Positions 6,854-13,690 of a stretch of DNA of 19,643 nt are shown in pieces; the first letter of the stretch is position 1; each line of letters starts with the position of its first letter. Both the position numbers and the translations under genes were made by a program. The notes under the pieces were generated by a model. It saw only the letters and a list, made by a program, of their open reading frames with translations, was not told where the DNA came from and did no database searches. This stretch comes from DTFZ01 sp964510055 (GTDB lineage Bacteria > Bacillota > Clostridia > Christensenellales > SZUA-584): positions 1 to 19,643 of the forward strand of contig CAZDZY010000055.1 in NCBI GenBank assembly GCA_964510055.1, given 5' to 3'.

Positions 6854-7168
6854 TTACTGCTCGCGTTTATTCCCGTCGTATTTGCGGAATACCTGATTGC
6901 CGTTCATCTCTATCGAATCGATTATCCCGACTATAGCCATATCAGAGGGCTTGTTCTCCGTCAGCGCCGTCTGCCGGGACGAAGAACCGCTGCAAAGCAT
7001 GACGACTTCGCCTTCACCCGCGCCGACAGTATCTATAGCCACGACAGGCTGACCTTTTTCCTCGAATGAAGCAAGATCGATAGGCACTACGATCAGCAAT
7101 TTCAGGCCGTACAGCTTTTCAGTTTTGTTCGTGCTGACCACGTTTCCTTTTACCCTTGCGATCTGCAT
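6854..7168 (-). CDS. eutN: BMC-P shell vertex protein (EutN/CcmL family), copy 3
   Basis: A 104-aa EutN/CcmL-type pentamer protein. It opens MQIARVKGNVVSTNKTEKLYG with LKLLIVVPID, has VGAGEGEVVMLCSGSSSRQT in the middle and closes with MAIVGIIDSIEM, followed by a polar tail (NGNQVFRKYDGNKREQ). It is the longest of the three vertex proteins, and SSSRQT matches the standard motif best, so it is probably the conventional vertex subunit. GGAGG sits 7 bases before the ATG. It separates the 222-aa cargo-like gene from the aldehyde dehydrogenase gene. Confidence 0.94.
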   Translation of the reverse strand: MQIARVKGNVVSTNKTEKLYGLKLLIVVPIDLASFEEKGQPVVAIDTVGAGEGEVVMLCSGSSSRQTALTENKPSDMAIVGIIDSIEMNGNQVFRKYDGNKREQ

Positions 7169-7205
7169 ACGTTCCCTCCTGCATTCCTTATCACCCCATC
7201 AAGTC

Positions 7206-7874
7206 TCACGACTCGCCGTGGGCCCCGATTATAACCCCCAGTTCCTTAGCTGTATCCTGCGCAAGCTGGGTCACTATAGCTCCCGGTTTTATCCTTATAC
7301 GTTTGCCTTCTCTTTTCTCCGCGTCCTTTACATCCTGCTCGGTTACGAGCTCTTTTATCTCATCGCCTGCTTTACACTCCCGGCTGAGATGCGCGACCTT
7401 TATCCCCATCTCCTCCAGCGCGTTTATGTCTTCCGCCAGTTTTAAAAACGCAGGGCTCCGGCGGATTCTAGGAGTTTCGAAATCAAGAAGAACGGTAACC
7501 TCCCGGCCCCAGAGCAGAGGGCGCAATACCAGCATCGCGGTATACACCGAATCGTCTCCATGCGCTATCGCGCCCATGAGCCAGAGGGGAGGAAAAATCA
7601 CAAGTATCTTCTCATAATCTTTAAGCTTTCCGGCAAGGAGTCCTTTCTCCTCCCGGGAATCTATTCTATCGCCCGTACCGAACTGCGCATCGTCCAGCAG
7701 CGCGTATGTAACGTTTTCATGATTCTTCCCAATATAATCCGCGACTGCTTCTTCATCGAACACATACCCTGAACATACCGCCAGAGTACCGCCTTTTCTT
7801 TCGTCCGGCGCGTTTATGCGTTTCAGCACTTCCTCGATTATTCTCGCTATGATATCCCGCGTCTCTTCCGCCAT
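7206..7874 (-). CDS. BMC-associated protein of unknown function with N-terminal encapsulation-like helix
   Basis: A 222-aa protein whose function I do not recognise. Residues 5-22 (TRDIIARIIEEVLKRINA) form an amphipathic helix like those of DeoC1, DeoC2 and the aldehyde dehydrogenase. The rest looks alpha/beta, Rossmann-like: TLAVCSGYVFDEEAVADYI, KILVIFPPLWLMGAIAHGDD, REVTVLLDFE and a late IKPGAIVTQLAQDTAKELG. Comparable genes in Pdu/Eut-type loci are often labelled flavoprotein or microcompartment hypothetical protein, and that placement is the only hint of role. No clear cofactor motif or catalytic set is visible. It starts 5 bases after the pduL stop with AGGTAGG before the ATG. It could be a redox or assembly factor of the lumen; confidence in any function is low. 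Confidence 0.6.
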   Translation of the reverse strand: MAEETRDIIARIIEEVLKRINAPDERKGGTLAVCSGYVFDEEAVADYIGKNHENVTYALLDDAQFGTGDRIDSREEKGLLAGKLKDYEKILVIFPPLWLMGAIAHGDDSVYTAMLVLRPLLWGREVTVLLDFETPRIRRSPAFLKLAEDINALEEMGIKVAHLSRECKAGDEIKELVTEQDVKDAEKREGKRIRIKPGAIVTQLAQDTAKELGVIIGAHGES

Positions 7875-7879
7875 ATTAC

Positions 7880-8518
7880 CTACCTGATAAGCTCCAGCAA
7901 TTCTCCGCGCAGCATGCCCGCCGCGTTGGCTTCGTCAGTATCTATATGCATCTCCAGCGAATGGCCCTGCCCGGAGCGCACCGCTACGTTTCCGAAGATC
8001 GTCTCTCGTTCTCCGGCCTTCCTGACGCTGACTTTGTCCCCGTTCTTAAGGCCGAACAGTGCAGCCTCCTCTCCGGATATATGCAGATGGCGGGCGGCCA
8101 CTATAATTCCCTTTCTCAGCTCAACTTCACCCGCCGGACCGGTGAGGCGGCCCCCCGGAGTGCCTTCGATATCTCCCGACATCTTCACTACGGGCTTTAT
8201 TCCGGCCTTATAGCAGTCTGTAATGCTTATCTCCGCCTGCGTCCCGCTGCGCTCCGGCCCCAGCACCCGGACATTCCCGATGCTGCCTTTAGGTCCGCTA
8301 AGCGTGACCTGCTCCCCGCACGCGAACTGCCCCGGCTGGTTTAAGTCTCGCAGCTTGCTGAGCCGGTAGCCTCTGCCGAACAGCGCTTCAACGTCCTCCC
8401 GGCAAAGGTGCACATGCCGGGCTGATATCGCGACGGGAACGAAATATCCCCGTCCGCTCAGTACGCATTGCTTTATTATCTCGAGCTCTATCGTCCGCTT
8501 TACGCTGCCCTCTTCCAT
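7880..8518 (-). CDS. pduL: Phosphate acyltransferase, PduL type
   Basis: Transfers the acyl group of acyl-CoA to phosphate, recycling CoA inside the BMC and yielding acyl phosphate for ATP synthesis. The 212 aa fit PduL. The two beta-barrel repeats each bring a zinc-binding HxH: H35/H37 in ISARHVHL and H144/H146 in AARHLHIS. E96 in RSGTQAEIS and H191 in SLEMHIDTDEANAA complete the metal and active-site set. A short N-terminal helix (about 8-21) precedes the core and might serve as a targeting segment, but it is less typical than in the other cargo. It follows the AraD-like gene by 17 bases, with only a weak ribosome site. Confidence 0.95.
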   Translation of the reverse strand: MEEGSVKRTIELEIIKQCVLSGRGYFVPVAISARHVHLCREDVEALFGRGYRLSKLRDLNQPGQFACGEQVTLSGPKGSIGNVRVLGPERSGTQAEISITDCYKAGIKPVVKMSGDIEGTPGGRLTGPAGEVELRKGIIVAARHLHISGEEAALFGLKNGDKVSVRKAGERETIFGNVAVRSGQGHSLEMHIDTDEANAAGMLRGELLELIR

Positions 8519-8535
8519 ACCGATATCTTTAATCC

Positions 8536-9183
8536 CTATTTGTGATGCTTCTGCCCGTAATTCTTATGCACTTCCACCGCCTGACGCGTCTGTTCGTCAG
8601 TCATTATCTTCGGTTCGCCCGCCGCTTTCGCGACCAGGTACGTCTTCGCGGCGTCTTCCATGTAGACCGCAGCGTAAAGCGCGTCTTTGAGCGTTGGGCC
8701 TACCGTTATTACCCCGTGATGCTTCAATATGACCGCGCGTTTGCCGTCTATATACTTTACCGTCTGTATGCCCATGTCGATGCTCGCCGGCGAGCAGTAA
8801 GGGGCTACGTTTACCTCTCCGAGCGTTACGTTCGCGAGCGTCGTGACCGCCGCGGGCAGAACGTCGCCGATAAGCCCTGCCGCCGTAGCGTACGGCTGGT
8901 GCGTATGTATCACCGCATTTACTTCCGGCATGTTTTTATATATATATAGAATTGCTTCGGTATCGACGGACTCGCGCAGTTTCCCCTCCACGCGCTCCCC
9001 GTCCAGAGTCAGTACGACTATATCCTTTTCCTTCATTGTCTCGTACGAGGTCCCTGAAGGAGTGACAAGCACATGCCCGTTCTCTTTCCTTATGCTTACG
9101 TTGCCTCCCGAAAGGCTTACAAGCCCGCTTCTTTTTATCTCAAGGGCGGTATTGATGATCTCCCGCTTGTCTTTTTCGTACAT
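8536..9183 (-). CDS. Class II aldolase/epimerase family protein, AraD (L-ribulose-5-P 4-epimerase)-like
   Basis: A zinc-dependent AraD/FucA family protein of 215 aa. The metal ligands are H93 and H95 (VIHTHQPYA) and H156 (LKHHGVITVG). The position that is catalytic Glu73 in L-fuculose-1-phosphate aldolase is aspartate here (D74 in SVDTEAILY, 19 residues before the first His, without gaps), as in L-ribulose-5-phosphate 4-epimerase. The C-terminus has HKNYGQ, resembling the AraD end with its catalytic Tyr (Y209). These points favour epimerisation of L-ribulose-5-P to D-xylulose-5-P over aldol cleavage, in line with UlaE, the kinase and Rpe nearby. An aldolase role is not excluded. The ATG at 9183 is chosen because AGGAGG precedes it; the longer upstream reading overlaps the oxidoreductase gene and has no family match. 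Confidence 0.88.
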   Translation of the reverse strand: MYEKDKREIINTALEIKRSGLVSLSGGNVSIRKENGHVLVTPSGTSYETMKEKDIVVLTLDGERVEGKLRESVDTEAILYIYKNMPEVNAVIHTHQPYATAAGLIGDVLPAAVTTLANVTLGEVNVAPYCSPASIDMGIQTVKYIDGKRAVILKHHGVITVGPTLKDALYAAVYMEDAAKTYLVAKAAGEPKIMTDEQTRQAVEVHKNYGQKHHK

Positions 9184-9215
9184 ACCTCTGTCCTCCTGAT
9201 TTCGTTGAATATCTG

Positions 9216-10343
9216 TTAAAGCTCTATACGCATCCCCGCTTTGTCGGATTCGTACGCTTTCTGCATCACATACTGTATATAGGCCCCGTCGGCGAGGTCC
9301 GGCTTTCCATGCCTGCCCTCGTATACGCAGTTTAAAAAATCGTACATGCTGTGTATATGCGCCCGCAGCCATCCCCCCGCGAGCTTCGGCGAAGGAAAAC
9401 TTCCTCCGGGTCTCGGGTACCTCTGTACCGATTCTATCTTTAAAAATCCCCTCCCGCCGCCAAGCGGGCCTTCGGAGGCAGTATTATCATAGAACTCGAC
9501 CCAGTTCGGGTCCATAAGGTCAAACTTAAGCGCGCCCTTTTCTCCGTATATCTCCACCTTAAAATCGTCGTTGCTCCCTGCCGCTATCTTCGAGACCTGT
9601 ATAGTTCCGCTTGAGCCGTCCTTCATTTCGGCGATGATGTACGCCGCGTCTTCCACTTCGGCCTGCCTTATAACGCCCTCACGGTCGACCCTTTGCGGAT
9701 ATACGGTCTGCATTTTTGCCGATACGCTTTTATATTCGCCGAGGAGATGATACAGCATATCGAGCGCATGCGACCCCATGTCGAACAGCACGCCCCCGCC
9801 GCAGTATTTCTTCTCGAATTTCCAATTGAATATTGCTTTTTCCACGCTGCCCGGATGCTGGTAACATGCGCGGAAGCTCAATATCCTGCCGAGCCTTCCT
9901 TCGTCGACCAGCTCTTTTGCGCGGAGCACGCAGGCGAAAAACCTGTTCTGGAACACTATCCGGTGGACTATACTGCTGCCTGCGAGCGCTTTTGTTATCT
10001 CTTCCGCTTCCTGCGCGTTTGCCGCCAGCGGCTTTTCGCAGTATATCGCCATGCGCTTTTCTATCGCCTTAAGCACGCATTCCGCGTGCTGGTAATTAGG
10101 AAGGCATATGCTTACCGCGTCTATATCGTCCCTCAAGAATATATCGTCCAGGCTGTCGGTCGCGAATTCAAACCCGAAGTCTTCCTTCGTTCTTATCGCC
10201 GACTCCAGAGTCCTGCTGTAAACTGCTTTAAGCTTTACGCGGAACGGAAGCCCTTCATAGTAAAACGGCAGAGACTTTATGGCATATGTATGGACTTTTC
10301 CGATAAATCCCGTCCCCAGGACGGCTACGTTTATCTCCTTCAT
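9216..10343 (-). CDS. Gfo/Idh/MocA family NAD(P)-dependent oxidoreductase
   Basis: A cytoplasmic sugar or polyol dehydrogenase candidate of 375 aa. The N-terminal Rossmann domain starts INVAVLGTGFIGKVHTYAI (GxGxxG), followed by DAVSICLPNYQHAE and the family's EKP motif in IYCEKPLAAN. The C-terminal domain has GGGVLFDMGSHALDMLYHLLG, where Asp and His of the family's catalytic region sit. No encapsulation-like helix is seen, so it probably works outside the shell. It lies 16 bases downstream of SDR1 and may oxidise the growth substrate to a ketose or a related keto sugar. Members of this family act on many substrates, so none can be assigned. Confidence 0.88.
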   Translation of the reverse strand: MKEINVAVLGTGFIGKVHTYAIKSLPFYYEGLPFRVKLKAVYSRTLESAIRTKEDFGFEFATDSLDDIFLRDDIDAVSICLPNYQHAECVLKAIEKRMAIYCEKPLAANAQEAEEITKALAGSSIVHRIVFQNRFFACVLRAKELVDEGRLGRILSFRACYQHPGSVEKAIFNWKFEKKYCGGGVLFDMGSHALDMLYHLLGEYKSVSAKMQTVYPQRVDREGVIRQAEVEDAAYIIAEMKDGSSGTIQVSKIAAGSNDDFKVEIYGEKGALKFDLMDPNWVEFYDNTASEGPLGGGRGFLKIESVQRYPRPGGSFPSPKLAGGWLRAHIHSMYDFLNCVYEGRHGKPDLADGAYIQYVMQKAYESDKAGMRIEL

Positions 10344-10359
10344 ATACGATCCGGGCCTT

Positions 10360-11124
10360 TTATATCAGCATTCCCCCGGTCACATCCACGCACGTTCCGT
10401 TAATAAAGTCAGCCTTGTCGGACGCGAGGAACGCTACCGCGTATCCTACTTCCTGCGCGGTCGATACCCTGCCCGACGGTATGCGCTCCACATACGAAGC
10501 CATTATCTCCGGTTTGGAAAGCTTGTCTTCGTTTATAGGCGTCCTTACCATGCCGGGTATAACGCCGTTCACCACTATACCGTACTCTGAAAACTCTCTT
10601 GCCAGAGCCTTTGTAAGCAGAACGATGCCGCCTTTGGAAGAAACGTAGTGCGCATGGCCCGGAGTATTTACCGTGATCCCCGATTTCGATGTGATATTTA
10701 CGACCCTTCCGCGTATGCCTTTTGCTTTATAATGAAGGCAGGCGCGTTTGCTCAGCATGAACGGGCCCGTAAGGTTTATTTCGATTACTTTTTTCCATTC
10801 CTGATCGGTCATGTCTTCTATCATCGTGGTCGGCCAGATGCCCGCGTTGTTTACAACTATGTCTAGCTGCCCGTATTCCCTTTCCGCCGTCCGTATCATA
10901 TTATCTATATCTTCGGCGCTCGTAACGTCCCCGTATATAGCCATATGCTTTCCGCCGTATCTCTCGCCCAGCGATTCTGCGAATTTAATAACATCCGTCT
11001 GGTTGACGATATAGTTGACCATTACGTTGGCGCCCTCTTGCGCGAACACCTCGCAGATCCCGGCTCCGAGTCCTGCGCCGCCGCCTGTTACAAGAACCGT
11101 CTTGTTCTTAAGATTCAGTTCCAT
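10360..11124 (-). CDS. Short-chain dehydrogenase/reductase 1
   Basis: A 254-aa classical SDR that oxidises or reduces a sugar or polyol with NAD(P). The cofactor motif is VTGGGAGLG (about 13-21), with NNAG (about 91-94), catalytic Ser in NITSKSG, and YVSSK as YxxxK. The C-terminus, FINGTCVDVTGGMLI, is standard. GGAGG precedes the ATG. It lies 19 bases after deoC2. No targeting helix is visible. With SDR2 and the Gfo/Idh/MocA protein it makes three dehydrogenases in one operon, pointing to a reduced or oxidised sugar as the starting substrate, though which one cannot be told. It could also supply NAD+ recycling in the absence of a classical BMC alcohol dehydrogenase. Confidence 0.88.
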   Translation of the reverse strand: MELNLKNKTVLVTGGGAGLGAGICEVFAQEGANVMVNYIVNQTDVIKFAESLGERYGGKHMAIYGDVTSAEDIDNMIRTAEREYGQLDIVVNNAGIWPTTMIEDMTDQEWKKVIEINLTGPFMLSKRACLHYKAKGIRGRVVNITSKSGITVNTPGHAHYVSSKGGIVLLTKALAREFSEYGIVVNGVIPGMVRTPINEDKLSKPEIMASYVERIPSGRVSTAQEVGYAVAFLASDKADFINGTCVDVTGGMLI

Positions 11125-11143
11125 AATAACCTCCTGATGCTAA

Positions 11144-11971
11144 TCAATATTCGTTTCTGGTTATGGTAACATTTCCGCTCGGGCAGACCGAGCTGCATTT
11201 TCCGCAGTGGGTGCACGAGCTTTCTTCATCGCCCTTAACTATCTTTATGCCTTTGCTGGTGCCCATCCTTACCGCGCCGGCGGCAAGCATCGCATCGCAT
11301 ATCTTGCGGTCGTTTATTCCCGTCGAGGCCTTTACCATCATGCTGTCTCCCACGGTGCGCTTCATGAGGCGTATGTCTTCCACCGTAGCTCCGCCTTTTC
11401 CAAAGCCCGTAGATGTCTTGACAAAATCGGCGCCCGCCTGTTTCGCTATCTCGCAGGCCCTTACCTTTTCGTCGTCCGTCAGAAGGCAAGTCTCGATAAT
11501 TACTTTAACGAGCGCTTTTGGATGAGCGGCGTTTACAACGCCCTTGATATCTTCGAGCAGCAGCTCATAGTTCTTATCCTTAAGCGCGCCTACATTGATG
11601 ACCATGTCCACTTCTTCAGCGCCGTTCTTTACTGCCTCCATAGCCTCGAGCGACTTAATAAGCGGCGTGTTTGCCCCCAAAGGGAACCCTATAACGCAGC
11701 AGGTCTTAACGCCCGAGCCCTTAAGCTGCTCAGATACATATTTGACGTGAGTCGGGTTGATGCATACGCTGGCAAACTTCCACTCCTTCGCCTCGTCGCA
11801 GAACTTCCTGACCGTCGTTTTTTCAGTCTCCGGCTTGAGCACGGTATGGTCCATATACTTTGCGTACGAGGGGTCGTAACTTTGAGAGCACTTCTGTTTT
11901 TCGGTACCCGTAACGCCGACTTCTTTCAGTATTTCGCTCGTTACTTCTCTGATTATCTTTTCAATATCCAT
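11144..11971 (-). CDS. deoC: Deoxyribose-phosphate aldolase (DeoC2) with encapsulation-like helix and C-terminal 4Fe-4S motif
   Basis: Cleaves 2-deoxyribose 5-phosphate to acetaldehyde and glyceraldehyde 3-phosphate, and is probably the main signature enzyme of this BMC. The DERA core is canonical: MDHTVLKP, D122 in EEVDMVIN, Schiff-base K185 in FVKTSTGFGKGGAT, K214 in MVKASTG, and RMGTSKG. Residues 1-19, MDIEKIIREVTSEILKEVG, form an encapsulation-type helix, followed by a linker to about 33. The tail after residue 250 adds C253-x2-C256-x2-C259-x3-C263-P, a ferredoxin-like single 4Fe-4S site not part of normal DERA. The motif lies in the same uninterrupted frame, ending RNEY-TGA. The ATG at 11971 is preferred: it lies 11 bases after the SDR2 stop with CAGG upstream, while the longer reading overlaps SDR2. 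The core function is secure; the role of the iron-sulfur tail is unknown. Confidence 0.93.
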   Translation of the reverse strand: MDIEKIIREVTSEILKEVGVTGTEKQKCSQSYDPSYAKYMDHTVLKPETEKTTVRKFCDEAKEWKFASVCINPTHVKYVSEQLKGSGVKTCCVIGFPLGANTPLIKSLEAMEAVKNGAEEVDMVINVGALKDKNYELLLEDIKGVVNAAHPKALVKVIIETCLLTDDEKVRACEIAKQAGADFVKTSTGFGKGGATVEDIRLMKRTVGDSMMVKASTGINDRKICDAMLAAGAVRMGTSKGIKIVKGDEESSCTHCGKCSSVCPSGNVTITRNEY

Positions 11972-11982
11972 AAAAACCTGCC

Positions 11983-12771
11983 TTAATGCATCTCGCGCCC
12001 GCCGGTGATATTGAACGCCTGGCCCGTGCAATAATCGCCGGAAACGGTAAGGAAAAATACGAAGTCAACAACGTCCTGCTTGTCGGTAAGCCGCCCCAGC
12101 GGGACTTTTGCCGTAAACTTCTTTACTACCTCTTCTTTAGGAAGCTTCAAATTATCTATATATCCCGCACTTACGTTCGACCATACTCCGGTCGCGTCCG
12201 TAATGCCCGGGCAAATAGAGTTTATGTTTAAGTTATACCCTGCGTATTCGTAAGCAAGCGCCTGCGTAAGGGTGATCACCGCGCCTTTCGCCGCGCTGTA
12301 AGGGCCCATAAGCGCCGAGCCGGTCTTTCCTGATTTTGAAGCGAAGTTGATTATCTTTCCTTCTTTGTTTTTCTTCATGCTGCCTATCGCGCCCTGTATA
12401 CAGTAAACCGTTCCGTAAACGTTTACCTTAAACATCCTGTCGAGCACGGCTTCGTCGTTTTCCTCAAAAGGCCTCTGGTCCACAACGCCCGCGTTGTTGA
12501 CTAAAGCGTAGATATCTCCCATCTCCGAAACGATGCCTTCAAAGCATTTAAGCACCGCGGCCCTGTCGGTGATGTTAAGTATTATCCCCTTCGCTTCATA
12601 CCCCATTTTGCACAGCTCTTCGGCGGATTGCATCACAATAGGGTCGATATCTATGAGCGCCACCTTCGCGCCCTGCTCCCCGTATTTTTTCGCGATCTCA
12701 AAGCCTATGCTTTTGGCCGCGCCCGTTACTACGCATACCTTGCCTTTCAGCCTCCCAGAACTAAGACCCAT
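11983..12771 (-). CDS. Short-chain dehydrogenase/reductase 2
   Basis: A 262-aa classical SDR. Motifs are VVTGAAKSIG near the N-terminus, NNAG, catalytic Ser in NFASKSGKTG, and YSAAK (YxxxK). ICPGITDATG and the C-terminal YCTGQAFNITGGREM complete the fold. AGGAG 8 bases before it supports the ATG at 12771; a GTG 18 bases further up lacks a ribosome site. It lies between rpe and deoC2. Its sequence has the general look of sugar-alcohol dehydrogenases, and with a LyxK/UlaE pathway a pentitol or L-xylulose-forming step is plausible, but this is inference from context only. Confidence 0.88.
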   Translation of the reverse strand: MGLSSGRLKGKVCVVTGAAKSIGFEIAKKYGEQGAKVALIDIDPIVMQSAEELCKMGYEAKGIILNITDRAAVLKCFEGIVSEMGDIYALVNNAGVVDQRPFEENDEAVLDRMFKVNVYGTVYCIQGAIGSMKKNKEGKIINFASKSGKTGSALMGPYSAAKGAVITLTQALAYEYAGYNLNINSICPGITDATGVWSNVSAGYIDNLKLPKEEVVKKFTAKVPLGRLTDKQDVVDFVFFLTVSGDYCTGQAFNITGGREMH

Positions 12772-12804
12772 ATCGATTGCTCCTTTCACGCATCCTTATT
12801 AAAT

Positions 12805-13461
12805 TTATTTTTTAACCTTATAATTCCTGATTTTACTCACTGCCTCGCTCATATCCGGCGCTTTGAACAGCATCGATCCTGCTACCAACACGTCGGCCCC
12901 GCTGTCAAGTACGTCTTTATAAGTCTCCCTACTGATACCGCCGTCCGTCTGTATTTCGAATCTGTATGCGTACCGCTCTCTTAATTCCCTTAAAGCCGCA
13001 AGCTTTTCATAAGTCTGCTTTATTATTTTCTGCCCACCGAATCCGACGTTTACGGATACCTGAAGCACTATATCGACTTCACCCAGTACATGCCGTATAT
13101 TTTCCACAGGCGTTTCGGGAGTCAGCGCTATGCCTGCCAGCTTTCCCTGCTTTTTTATCTGCTCGATGAGCCGGAAGTGGTGAGGGCAGCTCTCGGCGTG
13201 AAAAATAATTGAGTCCGCTCCCGCCTCGGCGAATCTGTCTATAAACCTTTCGGGCTGCGCGATCATCAGGTGAACGTCTTTACGAAGCTTGTTTTTAGCT
13301 TTCATCGACTCGACTGTGCAAAGGCCTATCGCGAGGTTCGGCACAAAATGCCCGTCCATAATGTCTATATGCATATAATCGCATCCGGCATTTACCGCCC
13401 TGTTTATTTCGTCATCAAGATGAAGAAAATCCGCCGATAGGATCGACGCTGATATTTTCAT
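12805..13461 (-). CDS. rpe: Ribulose-phosphate 3-epimerase
   Basis: Interconverts D-xylulose 5-phosphate and D-ribulose 5-phosphate; first gene of the BMC operon. The 218 aa fit the family. The four active-site residues of the TIM barrel are present: H31 and D33 in MHIDIMDGHFVPN, H64 in DVHLM and D173 in QTDGGIS. The phosphate loop reads VNVGFGGQ where most Rpe proteins have NPGFGGQ, so a related epimerase activity (for example on allulose 6-phosphate) is an alternative. The ATG at 13461 is chosen because AGAGG lies at normal distance; the longer reading would start upstream of the promoter. No targeting helix, so it is probably cytosolic. Promoter and operators lie directly upstream. It links the AraD-like product to the pentose-phosphate pathway. 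Confidence 0.9.
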   Translation of the reverse strand: MKISASILSADFLHLDDEINRAVNAGCDYMHIDIMDGHFVPNLAIGLCTVESMKAKNKLRKDVHLMIAQPERFIDRFAEAGADSIIFHAESCPHHFRLIEQIKKQGKLAGIALTPETPVENIRHVLGEVDIVLQVSVNVGFGGQKIIKQTYEKLAALRELRERYAYRFEIQTDGGISRETYKDVLDSGADVLVAGSMLFKAPDMSEAVSKIRNYKVKK

Positions 13462-13486
13462 ATTTTTTGCCTCTAAACATTTGCTA

Positions 13487-13498
13487 TAACATTTGTTA
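13487..13498 (-). promoter_or_regulatory. Operator downstream of the BMC-operon start site
   Basis: Inverted repeat TAAC-ATTT-GTTA, flanked so that the longer CTATAAC-ATTT-GTTAT form occupies 13484-13499. It lies a few bases downstream of the predicted transcription start (near 13503). The same repeat type occurs at the ulaE and SorC-gene promoters. A weaker copy (AAAC-ATTT-GCTA) follows at 13475-13486. Confidence 0.65.
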
Positions 13499-13509
13499 TC
13501 TTTTATTAA

Positions 13510-13538
13510 ATAATATATTATAGAATAACATTTGTCAA
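13510..13538 (-). promoter_or_regulatory. Main sigma-A-type promoter of the BMC operon (before rpe)
   Basis: On the minus strand TTGACA (13533-13538), exactly 17 bases, then TATTAT (13510-13515). It follows the regulator gene's terminator, so the BMC operon is transcribed separately from the regulator. Operator repeats overlap the -35 box and lie just past the start site, a repressor-like layout. Confidence 0.8.
13526..13537 (-). promoter_or_regulatory. Operator overlapping the -35 box of the BMC promoter
   Basis: Inverted repeat TAAC-ATTT-GTCA shares its last bases with the -35 hexamer. Its centre is 39 bases from the downstream operator centre, close to four helical turns, which would suit binding by a SorC tetramer. 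Confidence 0.6.
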
Positions 13539-13611
13539 TACAAAATTCATAATATTCTTTTTGGTAAAAGATGGGGCCCTCTGCGCCTTGTATCACAGCT
13601 TGGATTTTCCG

Positions 13612-13635
13612 GGGCCCGCGCCGTGCGCTGGGCCC
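13612..13635. other. Strong GC hairpin between the BMC promoter and the regulator terminator
   Basis: Inverted repeat GGGCCC-GCGC, 3-base loop, GCGC, one unpaired T, GGGCCC. It has no T-run on the minus strand, so it is not a terminator by itself. It may back up the adjacent terminator or insulate the BMC promoter. Another GGGCCC occurs at 13574-13579. Confidence 0.45.
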
Positions 13636-13640
13636 TCGAA

Positions 13641-13673
13641 GCGCAATAAAAAGGCCCCGGAAAGCCGGGGCTT
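13641..13673 (-). terminator. Intrinsic terminator of the SorC regulator gene
   Basis: On the minus strand, about 18 bases after the regulator stop codon, a 9-bp stem (13665-13673 with 13652-13660, one G-U pair) with a 4-base loop is followed by TTTTTATT. It separates the regulator transcript from the BMC operon downstream. Confidence 0.85.
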
Positions 13674-13690
13674 ATAAAGTGCGGGAAAGT

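Noticed and set aside
5799..6896. 365-codon plus-strand frame opposite the aldehyde dehydrogenase.
   Set aside because: The minus strand carries a full PduP-type protein with catalytic Cys; the plus-strand product is Ser/Thr/Pro-rich shadow sequence.
9184..9372. Longer N-terminus for the AraD-like protein starting at 9372.
   Set aside because: It overlaps the oxidoreductase gene, has no family match, and AGGAGG directly precedes the ATG at 9183.
11972..12031. Longer N-terminus for DeoC2 starting at 12031.
   Set aside because: It overlaps the SDR2 coding end, and the ATG at 11971 matches the DeoC1 start and the gene spacing.
13462..13596. Longer N-terminus for Rpe starting at 13596.
   Set aside because: It would span the TTGACA/TATTAT promoter and operators; Rpe proteins start at MKISASIL, and AGAGG supports 13461.
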